37,415 nt of DNA, from NCBI GenBank assembly GCA_021296265.1, contig JAGWAT010000020.1, forward strand, positions 1 to 37,415, in the 5' to 3' direction. A model generated the notes under the pieces. It was not told where the DNA came from and made no database searches. It saw only the letters and a program-made list of their open reading frames with translations. Positions 28,409-36,791 of this stretch are shown piece after piece (the first letter of the stretch is position 1; every line of letters starts with the position of its first letter). This stretch comes from Alphaproteobacteria bacterium. GTDB lineage: Bacteria > Pseudomonadota > Alphaproteobacteria > TMED109. The position numbers were made by a program, and so were the translations under genes.

Positions 28409-29237
28409 CCGCACGCCCTCCCCACTCGGACCACGAGCCGTCGTAGACCGCCCAGTCGTCGCGACCGGTCAGCGTGAGGCCGAGGGCGAGAGTGCAGGCG
28501 CTGACTCCGGAACCGCAGGTGAAGACCGGTCGCTGGTCGCCCGTGACCCCGGCCGTCTCCAGCCGCGCCCGCAGCTCGTCAGAGGGCAGCATACGGGGGC
28601 CGTCGAGCAGGGTCTGATAGGGGAGGCTCACGCTGCCCGGCACATGGCCGCCGCGCAGGCCGGGCCGCGGTTCCGGTTCGGCACCGGCGAACCGTCCGGC
28701 ACTGCGGGCATCGACGACCAGCTCTGCCGCCGTCGCTAGATTGGCGCGGACCGCCGCGAGGTCCCGGATCCGGGTCGGATCGAGGGCGCCGCGGAAGATC
28801 CGCGGTGCCGCTGTCGCCGGGCCCTTGACCAGGCCCCCGCCGGCCGTCGTCCAGGCCGGCAGGCCCCCGTCGAGGACCGACACGCGTTCATGGCCGAACA
28901 GCCGGAACATCCACCACGCGCGGGGGGCGGTGCCGATTCCGTCGCTCGCATAGCAGACGACGTGGTCCCCGGTACCGACGCCGAGGGTTCCGACGGCGGT
29001 GGCAAATGCCTCGGCGCTCGGCACCATGTGGGGCAGTGGCGAATCCGGGTCGGCGATGCCGTCGATCGAGAAGAACGCCGCTCCGGGAATGTGGCCGAGT
29101 TCGAATTCGGCGGCGCCGTCGCGCCGGGTCGCGGGCATGTGCCAGGACGCGTCGAGCACGACCACGTCCGGCTGCTTGCAGGCCGCGCGCAGCCAGTCCG
29201 CGTTTACCAGCGGGGCGGCAGGGGCGCGGTCGTCCAC
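28389..29237 (-). CDS. sseA: 3-mercaptopyruvate sulfurtransferase
   Basis: A 282-residue two-domain rhodanese. The inactive N-terminal domain (about 10-135) contains VLDASWHMPATRRD and HIPGAAFFSID. The active C-terminal domain (about 160-280) has VVDARSAGRFAG, GGHVPGSVSLPY and the catalytic loop CGSGVSA with Cys241. That loop (CG[S]GV[TS]A) indicates mercaptopyruvate sulfurtransferase rather than thiosulfate sulfurtransferase (CRxGxR/K). It moves sulfane sulfur from 3-mercaptopyruvate to thiol acceptors. The start is GTG one base after the cysK stop, with GGAG about 10 bases upstream. It lies between two other sulfur-amino-acid enzymes in one operon. Confidence 0.9.
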   Translation of the reverse strand: MDDRAPAAPLVNADWLRAACKQPDVVVLDASWHMPATRRDGAAEFELGHIPGAAFFSIDGIADPDSPLPHMVPSAEAFATAVGTLGVGTGDHVVCYASDGIGTAPRAWWMFRLFGHERVSVLDGGLPAWTTAGGGLVKGPATAAPRIFRGALDPTRIRDLAAVRANLATAAELVVDARSAGRFAGAEPEPRPGLRGGHVPGSVSLPYQTLLDGPRMLPSDELRARLETAGVTGDQRPVFTCGSGVSACTLALGLTLTGRDDWAVYDGSWSEWGGRADVPVAS

Positions 29238-29238
29238 C

Positions 29239-30267
29239 TCACGACTCTCCTTCGAGCCATGGCGGTACCGGGAGGCCGCGTTCGGTCAGGAAGGACGGAT
29301 TGAAGAGCTTGGAGGCGTACCGGGTTCCGTGATCGCACAGCATGGTGACCACGACGTGGCCGCGCCCGAGGTCGCGAGCGACCCGCTCGGCGCCCGCGAT
29401 GTTGATGCCGGTCGATCCCCCGAGCAGGAGCCCCTCCTCGGTCGCCAGCGCGAAGATGGCGCGCAACGCCTCCTCGTCCGTCACCTGCAGCGAGTCATCG
29501 ATGCGCGCATCCTCGAGGTTGCCAGTCACTCGTCCCTGCCCGATCCCTTCGGTGATCGACGTGCCGTCCGCCTTCGGGGTGCCGGTCTGGACCCAGGCGT
29601 GCATCCCCGAACCCATGGGATCTGCGAGCACCGCCCGCACCTCGGGATTCCGTGCCTTGAGACCGTCGGCGACGCCCGCCAGCGTGCCCCCGGTGCCGAT
29701 GGCGCTCACGAACGCATCGACCTTCCCGTCGGTCTGCCTCCAGATTTCTGGCGCCGTGGATTCCCGGTGCGCTTGGCGGTTCACGGGATTGTCGAACTGG
29801 TTGGCCCAGACGGCGCCGTTCGGCAGGTTTGCCGCGAGTTCTTCGGCGAGCCGGCCCGAAAAGCGGATGTAGTTGCCGGGGTCCGCGTACGGGACCGCCG
29901 GGACGAGCCGGAGACTGGCGCCGATCGTGCGGAGGGCGCTCTTCTTCTCCTCGCTCTGCGTCTCCGGCATCACGATCACCGTCCGGTATCCCATGGCGCT
30001 GCCGATCACGGTCAGGCCGATCCCGGTGTTTCCGGCCGTCCCCTCGACGATGGTGCCGCCCGGGCGCAGCAGGCCGCGCCGTTCGGCGTCCCGGATGATC
30101 CAGAGCGCCGCCCGGTCCTTGACCGACTGGCCGGGATTCAGGAACTCGGCCTTGCCGAGGATCTCACAGCCCGTCTCGTCGGAGAGGCGCCGTAGGCGGA
30201 TGAGCGGCGTGTTGCCGACGAGGTCCGCAACGCTCGCTGCGGGTGAACCGGAAGGCATGGGATTCAT
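29239..30267 (-). CDS. cysK: Cysteine synthase (O-acetylserine sulfhydrylase family)
   Basis: A 342-residue fold type II PLP enzyme. The Schiff-base Lys50 lies in NPGQSVKDRAA. The substrate loop is EGTAGNTGIGL (about 75-85), where the usual TSGNT is TAGNT. The PLP phosphate loop is SAIGTGGTLAGV (about 189-200). EEGLLLGGSTGINIA near the C-terminus binds the pyridine ring. It forms cysteine from O-acetylserine and sulfide; a cystathionine-beta-synthase-like role is a close alternative, given the A-for-S change and the neighbouring metC. The ATG overlaps the ABC-2 permease stop (ATGA), coupling a transporter gene to sulfur metabolism. Confidence 0.88.
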   Translation of the reverse strand: MNPMPSGSPAASVADLVGNTPLIRLRRLSDETGCEILGKAEFLNPGQSVKDRAALWIIRDAERRGLLRPGGTIVEGTAGNTGIGLTVIGSAMGYRTVIVMPETQSEEKKSALRTIGASLRLVPAVPYADPGNYIRFSGRLAEELAANLPNGAVWANQFDNPVNRQAHRESTAPEIWRQTDGKVDAFVSAIGTGGTLAGVADGLKARNPEVRAVLADPMGSGMHAWVQTGTPKADGTSITEGIGQGRVTGNLEDARIDDSLQVTDEEALRAIFALATEEGLLLGGSTGINIAGAERVARDLGRGHVVVTMLCDHGTRYASKLFNPSFLTERGLPVPPWLEGES

Positions 30268-31115
30268 CCTCCTGCCGGCGGACCCCCTCCGCCCGGGCGG
30301 CGTCGGAGCATGCCGCGCTGCGGGTCATACCCGAGCACGGCGGCCGAGAGGAACACGATCGTGCAGGCCACGGTAACGATAAGGCTGGTCCAGTGGATCT
30401 GGCCCTGGCTGGCCCAGCGCACGAGCTCGACGCCGTACGTGAACGGATTGAACCGGGCCAGCCACCAGACCACCTCGGCGCCGTTTTCCAGAAGGCGCCA
30501 CAACGGGTACAGGGCGCTGGAGATGAAGAACATCGGGAAGATGACGAAGTTCATGGTGCCGGCGAAGTTCTCGAGTTGCCGGATGTGGACGGACAGCGCC
30601 AGGCCGGCGGCCCCCAGCAGCAATCCGAACAGCACCGCCGCGGGAAACATCCAGACCCAGCCCAGCAATGGGGTATTGAGGCTGATCTGCAGTCCGATCA
30701 ACGGCAGGCACACGATCAGGAATACGTACACCTGGAGAATCGACAGCATGGTGCCCGCGAACAGCTTGGCGGTCAGCAGGTACCAGCGCGGCAGCGGGGC
30801 GGTCAACAGCAGCCGCATGACGCCCATCTCGCGGTCGTACACCATCGACAGCGATGACTGCATCCCGCTGAACAGCAGGACCATGCCGATGAGACCAGGG
30901 ACGATGTACTCGAAGTAGTTGACGCTCTGCACCGGGTAAGGACTCACGATCCCGGGATCGATTCCCTTGGTCGAGCCGATCCCGGCCGCGAACACGAACA
31001 GCCAGAGCGCCGGCCGGACAAACGCCGACAGCAGGCGGCCGCGCTGCTGGAAGAATTTCACGACCTCGCGGGCGGTCAGTCCGACGAGGGCACGGAGTGC
31101 ATGGCTGGCGGTCAT
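30264..31115 (-). CDS. ABC-2 type permease of PQQ-alcohol-associated transporter
   Basis: A 283-residue ABC-2 family membrane protein with about six transmembrane helices and a long extracytoplasmic loop after the first (STKGIDPGIVSPYPVQSVNYFEYI-like region, 48-71). The segment MVYDREMGVMRLLLTAPLPRWYLL (about 91-114) is the coupling region typical of ABC-2 permeases. The sequence belongs to the subgroup found beside PQQ-dependent alcohol dehydrogenases (PedC-like). Its partner ATPase is encoded at 33320-34093. ABC-2 permeases usually export, so the direction of transport is uncertain. The ATG overlaps the preceding binding-protein stop (ATGA). Confidence 0.85.
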   Translation of the reverse strand: MTASHALRALVGLTAREVVKFFQQRGRLLSAFVRPALWLFVFAAGIGSTKGIDPGIVSPYPVQSVNYFEYIVPGLIGMVLLFSGMQSSLSMVYDREMGVMRLLLTAPLPRWYLLTAKLFAGTMLSILQVYVFLIVCLPLIGLQISLNTPLLGWVWMFPAAVLFGLLLGAAGLALSVHIRQLENFAGTMNFVIFPMFFISSALYPLWRLLENGAEVVWWLARFNPFTYGVELVRWASQGQIHWTSLIVTVACTIVFLSAAVLGYDPQRGMLRRRPGGGGPPAGG

Positions 31116-32335
31116 GAGGGTTGCTCTGGGGTCGCGAACTCGCGGCAGTCGCTGGTTCGCGCGTCCCGGCCCAGCGTATCGAGATCGTTGGTCTGGTGGA
31201 TGAAGCCGGCAAGCGGAGCCACCGCCGTCACCCAGTCCTCCGTCGCGAGCATAACCGGTTGGCGGAGCTGTCCGTTCCAGGGGCGGAACGACAGCGCCGG
31301 CCCCTTCGAGCCATCAAGGCGGAAGTCGGGTCCAAGCAGATACGCATGAAGGTCTCGCTTGGCGGTGGAGGCGGTCCGCACAATGGCCTCGCCGATGGCC
31401 CGGATCGCCACCCAGGCCGCCCAGTCAGTGCCCTCCATGCGCCGCCCGGTCTGCCGCTCAAAGCGGCCATGGACCTGCGGGGCGCCGTGCCGGAGGTAGC
31501 TCCAGTGCCACGGGGTCGGCCGCAGTCCCGCGGCCCCGACCACCGCGGCGGGATCCTGGGTGGAATAGGGGACGGAGCGGGCGAACTCCCGGTCGATGTC
31601 GGCGACGAAGACTGCTTCGTAGTCCGCGCGGCCGGTCAGGAGGTCGAGATCGTTGCGGTCTCGCATCCGCGGGTCGTTGGACAGCACGAAGGCCCGCTCC
31701 TCGTCAATCTTGAGCCCGTAGGTGCTGGCGGCGTGCCGGAACGCCTCGACCGTCCGGGCGTCCTCCTCGAGCGGGCCTTGCAGCACGAGTACCTCGTTCC
31801 AGTCCCGGGCGACCAGGTATTGGGCCGCCGCGTCCGCGAGCATCTGGCGGCTGGGAGAGGTGTGGAGGAGGTGGGCGGCACAGGCCTCCCCGCGCAGACG
31901 GTCGTCCACGGCGGAGACATTGATCAGGATGACGTCTTGGTCGAGCGTCGCCGCCGCCACGTCGCGGACCGCCGCTCCAGGCGCATCGATGAGGAAGACG
32001 AAGGCGCCGGTCTCGGCCCGGATCGCCTCGAGGGCGGCGGGAAGGCCGTCCGCGTCGGCCACCCGCTCCGCCCGCAGCGTGAACTGGACGCCGGCGCGGC
32101 GTCCGAAGGCCCGGATATCGGCCACGCCCATTTCAGCGCCCGCCCTCGGACGGAAGTCGACGCGGTTGGTTTCCGATCGGATATCAACCGGATGGACGCC
32201 CCAGCGCGTGTAGCGAATGTCGTCGGAGAGGTCGAGATATCCGAAGGTGAATTCCGGTCGCTCCTCGGCCGCCGCTGCCGAACAGAGCAGCAGTGCCGCC
32301 AACAGGCCGGCGGCCTGGCGCGTTGCTACTGTCAC
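31112..32335 (-). CDS. Periplasmic binding protein, PQQ-alcohol-associated ABC system
   Basis: A 407-residue periplasmic binding protein of the branched-chain-amino-acid-receptor fold, of the subgroup named for PQQ-dependent alcohol dehydrogenase systems. A signal peptide is visible (TVATRQAAGLLAALLLCSAAAA). The mature protein starts with FTFGYLDLSDDIRYTRWGVHP, family-typical, and later has LLHTSPSRQMLADA, VLQGPLEEDARTVEAFR and TDWAAWVAIRAIGEA. I chose the GTG at 32335, 7 bases after the propeller stop, because it gives a proper signal peptide; the longer frame begins inside the propeller gene. The ligand is unknown; homologous sets have been linked to lanthanide or alcohol-oxidation physiology. 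Confidence 0.85.
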   Translation of the reverse strand: MTVATRQAAGLLAALLLCSAAAAEERPEFTFGYLDLSDDIRYTRWGVHPVDIRSETNRVDFRPRAGAEMGVADIRAFGRRAGVQFTLRAERVADADGLPAALEAIRAETGAFVFLIDAPGAAVRDVAAATLDQDVILINVSAVDDRLRGEACAAHLLHTSPSRQMLADAAAQYLVARDWNEVLVLQGPLEEDARTVEAFRHAASTYGLKIDEERAFVLSNDPRMRDRNDLDLLTGRADYEAVFVADIDREFARSVPYSTQDPAAVVGAAGLRPTPWHWSYLRHGAPQVHGRFERQTGRRMEGTDWAAWVAIRAIGEAIVRTASTAKRDLHAYLLGPDFRLDGSKGPALSFRPWNGQLRQPVMLATEDWVTAVAPLAGFIHQTNDLDTLGRDARTSDCREFATPEQPS

Positions 32336-32342
32336 GACGGCG

Positions 32343-33320
32343 TCAGTCCCGGATTCGAACGGTGTGCGGCGTGCGGCCCACCGCAACCGAGCGGGTGGCG
32401 CGGTTCGCCTCGGTGTCGATCACAGAAATGTCGTCGCTGGCACCGTTGGTAACAACCAGCCTGGAATCATCGCTGGTCAGGGCGGCGCCCCAGACTCGGC
32501 TGCCGGCAAGGATGTACGTCTCCACTGTCCGGGACGCGACATCCACCCGCGCCACGTGCCAGGCCCGACCGAGGGTCACGAAGGCGGTCGTGCCGTCCTT
32601 CGTCATCACCAGGTCCACAGGCGTGATGTCGGCCTCGCGCAACCCCTTCTTCTCGAAGCGGATCGTGTCGGTGACCTGCAAGGTTTCCGCGTCGATGATG
32701 CTGACGCTGCCGCCGAGTTCGTTGGTGACCCAGTACTCGCGGCCGTCCGGGGTGAATGCGCCGCGCCGGGGCCGGTTGCCGACCAGGACGTCGGCCAGAA
32801 TGACGCCTTCCCAGGGATCGATCACGGCGACCGTGTTGGTGGCTTCCGCCGTGACGAACACCCGCTTGCCGTCTGGCGTGAAGGTCACCCCCTCCGGCTC
32901 AATTCCGACATCCTCGATGACCGTGCGGATGGTGCCGCTCGCAATATCGATGACCGTGGCCTCGGCGTCGTCCTCGTTGGAGACTACGAGGATCTCGCCC
33001 GTGGGATCGATGTCGAAGATCTCGGGGTCGTCCCCGGTCTCAATGTGGCCGATAATGGTCTTGGTCTCGAGATCGAGCACCTCGATGCGGTCGGCCTCGC
33101 TCGCGGCGATGAAGAGCTTGCTGCCATCGGGGCTGAAGCGGAGGTCGCGCGGCCGCCCGCCCGTCTCGATCACGTGCTCGATGTCGAGCGTTTCCGAATC
33201 GAGTACGACCACCGTGTCATTGCCCTCGTTGCTCACGTAGATCTCGCCGCCTTGCGCCGGGAGCGCCAGTCCCAGCGCCAGGATCAGCGCAGTAAGCCCC
33301 GTCAACGACCACCGGTGCAT
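32343..33320 (-). CDS. Exported YVTN beta-propeller protein, PQQ-associated
   Basis: A 325-residue secreted seven-bladed propeller of the YncE/YVTN type. After a signal peptide (LTALILALGLALPAQGG) come repeats of about 40 residues, each with a pattern like IYVSNEGNDTVVVLD, then SPDGSKLFIA, then VSNEDDAEATVID, and similar. The subfamily is the PQQ-dependent-catabolism-associated propeller. Possible roles are ligand binding or scaffolding in the periplasm for the neighbouring ABC components. The ATG at 33320 has GGAG 8 bases upstream; a GTG directly before it (33323) is equally possible and overlaps the ATPase stop. Function in this set is not known from sequence. Confidence 0.87.
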   Translation of the reverse strand: MHRWSLTGLTALILALGLALPAQGGEIYVSNEGNDTVVVLDSETLDIEHVIETGGRPRDLRFSPDGSKLFIAASEADRIEVLDLETKTIIGHIETGDDPEIFDIDPTGEILVVSNEDDAEATVIDIASGTIRTVIEDVGIEPEGVTFTPDGKRVFVTAEATNTVAVIDPWEGVILADVLVGNRPRRGAFTPDGREYWVTNELGGSVSIIDAETLQVTDTIRFEKKGLREADITPVDLVMTKDGTTAFVTLGRAWHVARVDVASRTVETYILAGSRVWGAALTSDDSRLVVTNGASDDISVIDTEANRATRSVAVGRTPHTVRIRD

Positions 33321-34093
33321 CACGATGTCTCCTTGGTCTGACTGTTTGTCGTGAAATGTACCAGCGTGTCGTGAAGGTTGGAAAGTCCGGCCCGGCTGAC
33401 CAGTTCACCCGGTTCGCCCGCCTGCCGGATGGCGCCGCGGTGCAGCATGATCACGTGGTCCGCCACTTCGGCCTCATCGACTAGGTGGGTGGCCCAGAGG
33501 ACCGCCATGGACCGCTCGCGCTTGAGTTCGAGCACGTACTCGAGGAGGTCACTCCGGCTGGGCGGGTCGAGTCCGACGGTCGGCTCGTCCATCAGGAGGA
33601 TGCTGGGCTCGTGCAGGAGCGAGCGGGCGAGTTCGACGCGGCGACGCTGACCGCCGGAGAGACTCCGCGCCCGGTCGTCGATGCGGTCTTCCAGGTCGAC
33701 CTGGCGGAGTTCGTGCTCGGTGCGCCGGCGGATCTCGGAGCGGCTGAGGCCGTGCAGCCGGCCGTGGAAGGCGAGATTCTCGCCGACGGTGAGATCGAGA
33801 TCGAGGGTCGCCTGCTGGAAGACGAACCCGATCGAGGAGAGCGCTTTGACGGCTTCGCGGCGCATGTCGAAGCCGCGCACGCGAACCGTGCCGGAGTCGG
33901 GCACGAACAAACCCGCCAACAACTGGAAGAGCGTTGTCTTCCCGGCACCGTTGGGCCCGAGGAGCGACACGTACTGGCCGGGCTGAATGGCAAACGAGAC
34001 GCCCTTGAGAGCCGGCCGGCGGCCGTAGCTCTTGGAGACGTCCTCGATCACGAGAAGCGGATCGTTGCCAGCGGCGGGTTCAGGTGCGGTCAT
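33320..34093 (-). CDS. ABC transporter ATPase, PQQ-alcohol-associated
   Basis: A 257-residue ABC ATPase that should pair with the ABC-2 permease. Motifs are Walker A GPNGAGKTT (about 44-52), the Q-loop GFVFQQATLDLDLTVGEN, the signature LSGGQRRRVELARSLL, Walker B ILLMDEPTVGLDP and the switch WATHLVDE. The GLDPPSRSDL segment is typical of ABC-2-type exporters. The ATG at 34093 overlaps the stop of the previous ATPase (ATGA). It belongs to the PQQ-dependent alcohol dehydrogenase subgroup by resemblance of the whole four-gene set; alone it could be any CcmA/NodI-type ATPase. Confidence 0.87.
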   Translation of the reverse strand: MTAPEPAAGNDPLLVIEDVSKSYGRRPALKGVSFAIQPGQYVSLLGPNGAGKTTLFQLLAGLFVPDSGTVRVRGFDMRREAVKALSSIGFVFQQATLDLDLTVGENLAFHGRLHGLSRSEIRRRTEHELRQVDLEDRIDDRARSLSGGQRRRVELARSLLHEPSILLMDEPTVGLDPPSRSDLLEYVLELKRERSMAVLWATHLVDEAEVADHVIMLHRGAIRQAGEPGELVSRAGLSNLHDTLVHFTTNSQTKETS

Positions 34094-34884
34094 GGGGTCG
34101 AATGTCCGGGATCGGTCGTGGCACCCGCCAGGCCGGCGAGCAGACCACCGTGCCGGTCCAGAAGACCGGTGCGAAATGCATGGATGGCGGGACTGCCAGG
34201 GGTCCGTGGCCGGGCCAAGTCCACCGCCACATCCTGCACGACGCGGGAGGGCGGTTGCGACAGGAACAGGATCCGGTCCCCGAGGAAGATAGCCTCGTCC
34301 AGGTCGTGGGTCACGAACAGCACGGTGGTGGGCTGGGCCTGCCACTGGTCGAGAAGGATCTCGCGCAGCCGGTTGCCGACCGGCTGGTCAAGCGAGACGA
34401 ACGGCTCGTCGAGCAGCAGCAGGGCCGGTCGGATGGCAAACGCGCGCGCGAGCGCGACCCGGCGGCGCTGACCGCCCGACAGGCGCGTCGGATAGGCATC
34501 GAGGTAGCTCCCGAGCTCCATCCGCTCCAGCAGCCGGACGCCGTGCCCCTCGGCACGGGCGCCGGGGTCGAGCACGATGTCGACGTTGTCACGCACGCTC
34601 ATCCAGGGCAACAGGCGCGGGGTCTGGAACATGTAGCTGACCGCCGGGCGCGACCCCGTGTCGTCGGAGGGAATACCCACCGAACCGTCGACGTCATGAT
34701 CGAGTCCGGCGGCGATGTTGAGCAGGGTGGTCTTGCCGCAGCCCGACGGGCCCAGAAGGCAGCAAAACTGGCCGACCGGCACGTCGAACTGCAGGTTCTC
34801 GATCGCCGTGTGCGGCGGTGTCCGGCCATCGCCCGCGAACCGCTTGCGGCGGATGTCAACGCTGAGGCCCGCGGTTACCGCCAC
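34090..34884 (-). CDS. ABC transporter ATPase, nitrate/sulfonate/taurine type
   Basis: A 264-residue ATPase of the TauB/SsuB/NrtD group. Motifs are Walker A GPSGCGKTTLL (about 42-52), the Q-loop YMFQTPRLLPWMSVRDNV, the signature LSGGQRRRVALARAFA, Walker B LLLLDEPFVSLD and the switch VTHDLDEAIFLGDRI; the FQTPRLLPW segment is the group hallmark. The GTG at 34884 overlaps the permease stop by 10 bases, the best-supported start since no ATG is available. It serves the permease and binding protein encoded just upstream, importing a small organic or oxyanion ligand. Confidence 0.87.
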   Translation of the reverse strand: MAVTAGLSVDIRRKRFAGDGRTPPHTAIENLQFDVPVGQFCCLLGPSGCGKTTLLNIAAGLDHDVDGSVGIPSDDTGSRPAVSYMFQTPRLLPWMSVRDNVDIVLDPGARAEGHGVRLLERMELGSYLDAYPTRLSGGQRRRVALARAFAIRPALLLLDEPFVSLDQPVGNRLREILLDQWQAQPTTVLFVTHDLDEAIFLGDRILFLSQPPSRVVQDVAVDLARPRTPGSPAIHAFRTGLLDRHGGLLAGLAGATTDPGHSTP

Positions 34885-35675
34885 CGCGTGAACCGCCGTT
34901 CCAATGGCGCCATGACCCCGTACTCGATCACCATCATGATCACGACAAACGCGAGCGTGTAGGCGAGCACCGCGGCGATGTCGAACAGCTGGAAGAACTC
35001 GTGGAGCTTGAAGCCGACCCCGTTGCTTCGTCCCAGCAGTTCCACCACGAGGACGATCTTCCAGATCAGGGCGATGCCACCACGGGCCGCGGCCATGACG
35101 TAAGGGTAGAGCTGCGGCAGGAAGAACCTGAGGAAGGTCGTCCGCCGGTCGACCCGGAACACCCGCGCCACGTCCAGCAGTTCCCGGTCGACGGCCCGGG
35201 TGCCCTCGCGCACCGTGACCACGACGTTGGGGATCTTGTTGAGGGCCACCGCGACGATGGCGGCCACCTCGGTGAGGCCGAACCAGACATAGCAGAGGAT
35301 GATGAGCACCAGTGCCGGCATGTTGAGGAAAAGGATGTGCCAGCCATCGAGGACGATGTCGGCCCGGCGCCGCGCGCCCATCAGGATCCCGAGCGCCACG
35401 CCGATCACCATCGCCCCGAAGAACGCCGCCGCGACCCGCCAGAGCGTGACGCCGAGATGGAAGAGGAGCCCTTCCTCGTTCAGGTGGTACCACAGCGTGT
35501 CGAGCACGACCCAGGGTGCGGGCAACACCTGGCCGGAGGGATCGGCCGTGGTCGCGAGGCTCCAGACCGAGAGCAGCAGGACAAACGAAAAGATCCGCAG
35601 CCCGGCTGGGCTGCCAATGATGCGCCGGAGCCGCCCCCACGCCGTGGCGGCGACGTCTACGGTGCCGACTGCCAC
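34875..35675 (-). CDS. ABC transporter permease, nitrate/sulfonate/taurine type
   Basis: A 266-residue inner-membrane permease of the BPD_transp_1 type (TauC/SsuC-like) with about six transmembrane helices: FSFVLLLSVWSLA near the start and AYTLAFVVIMMVIEYGVMAPLE near the end. The coupling segment is VDRELLDVARVFRVDRRTTFLRFFLPQLYPY (about 165-195), where the usual EAA residues are degenerate. LPAPWVVLDTLW near the N-terminus is characteristic of this subfamily. The GTG at 35675 overlaps the end of the binding-protein gene by 19 bases; an internal start cannot be excluded, as the ribosome binding site is weak. Confidence 0.87.
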   Translation of the reverse strand: MAVGTVDVAATAWGRLRRIIGSPAGLRIFSFVLLLSVWSLATTADPSGQVLPAPWVVLDTLWYHLNEEGLLFHLGVTLWRVAAAFFGAMVIGVALGILMGARRRADIVLDGWHILFLNMPALVLIILCYVWFGLTEVAAIVAVALNKIPNVVVTVREGTRAVDRELLDVARVFRVDRRTTFLRFFLPQLYPYVMAAARGGIALIWKIVLVVELLGRSNGVGFKLHEFFQLFDIAAVLAYTLAFVVIMMVIEYGVMAPLERRFTRWR

Positions 35676-36646
35676 AGGGTGCCGTCCGCAATGTCAGGAT
35701 CTCGGCCCACGAGCGCCCGCCCGCCGATTTCGGCGAGCACGGCGAACGCCCGATGAATGGCGTCGCTCGAATCCTTGTCAGGGTCGGGGATGCCGGCGCG
35801 GAACGCATCGCGGAGCGCGTGCAGCATGGCGTCGTTCTTGGCGCCGGTCCGTTTGCGGATGCGCTCCCATTCCTCGTCGTCGGCCGCGAGAATCTGGCGC
35901 GCCTCGTGCGTGGCTGCGAGGAAGCCAGCGAGCGCTTCCGGGTTGGCGCGCGCCCAGGCCTCGCTGAAGACGTAGCCGATCAGCGGCAGCGTCTCACCGA
36001 CGCCGAGGCTCGGCAGGACGTCCGTGACCGGAAGAATCTCGTGCATGCCCTGGGCGCGCAGGCGCGCCGTGAAGTTCCAGAACGTCAGTACCGCATCAAG
36101 ATCGCCCCGGAGCAGCATCTGGTTGAGGAGCGGCGGCGCGCCGAACGACAGCTTGGCGGCCTCGGCCAGGTCGCGGCCCGCGGTTCTCAGGCCGTAGGCG
36201 CGCACCAGGAGCCAGCTCTTGTCGATCGAGCTACCCACGACCCCGAGGCGCCAGTCGCCTGCCAACAGGTCGTTCACGGTCTCGATGCCGCTCTCCGGAT
36301 GGGCCATGATGCTGCCCGCGGCGTTGGAATATGGGATCAGCGTGAAGTCCTTGCCGGCACGGCGCTGGCGGCTGACCCAGATCCAATCGGTGACGATGAC
36401 GTCGGCAGCATCCGACAGCAGGGCGATGGCGGTCGCGTCCTTGTTGGTCAGCGGGATAATCTCGAGGTCGAGCCCGAGCCGGCTGTCGAGTCCGTGATGC
36501 CGGACGACATCGAGTTCCCAGTTCACGGTGCCGAACTTGAGCACCGCAACCCGCACGGCGTCCGCCGCCAGGGCGGCGTGCGGGAAGCACGCTTGAAACG
36601 CGCAGATCAACGCCGCCAACACGGCTGGGCGGAGCGAAATCGGCAT
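35657..36646 (-). CDS. Periplasmic binding protein, TauA/SsuA/NMT1-like
   Basis: A 329-residue periplasmic binding protein. A signal peptide (LRPAVLAALICAFQACFPHAALA) ends near residue 28. The mature part starts VRVAVLKFGTVNWELDVVRHHGLD, as in SsuA/TauA/ThiY-like proteins, with DVIVTDWIWVSRQRRAG and AVLTFWNFTARLRA inside the binding cleft. The conserved Trp residues suggest an organic ligand but do not name it; taurine, sulfonates, thiamine precursors and nitrile derivatives are all bound by relatives. The ATG at 36646 is the first gene of the 12-gene minus-strand unit. The frame extends far upstream but without similarity and into the rRNA promoter region. Confidence 0.87.
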   Translation of the reverse strand: MPISLRPAVLAALICAFQACFPHAALAADAVRVAVLKFGTVNWELDVVRHHGLDSRLGLDLEIIPLTNKDATAIALLSDAADVIVTDWIWVSRQRRAGKDFTLIPYSNAAGSIMAHPESGIETVNDLLAGDWRLGVVGSSIDKSWLLVRAYGLRTAGRDLAEAAKLSFGAPPLLNQMLLRGDLDAVLTFWNFTARLRAQGMHEILPVTDVLPSLGVGETLPLIGYVFSEAWARANPEALAGFLAATHEARQILAADDEEWERIRKRTGAKNDAMLHALRDAFRAGIPDPDKDSSDAIHRAFAVLAEIGGRALVGRDPDIADGTLWQSAP

Positions 36647-36703
36647 GGGAAAAATCTTTCGGATCGTACGGGGAGGCCGGGTACCGTCCGGTGACGGGAA
36701 CGG

Positions 36704-36709
36704 TCTATA
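36704..36709 (-). promoter_or_regulatory. Possible -10 element for the 12-gene unit
   Basis: On the minus strand TATAGA lies within an AT-rich patch (36703-36726) about 60 bases upstream of the binding-protein start. No good -35 hexamer is present at normal spacing, so either an activator is needed or the call is wrong. Confidence 0.25.
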
Positions 36710-36791
36710 TTTGTAAGGCAACATAGCGGCTCGGACCAAGGGAGCGAAACGGTTCCACCCGGGCCGCGGAATCTGGCCAGCGGCGAAGGGG

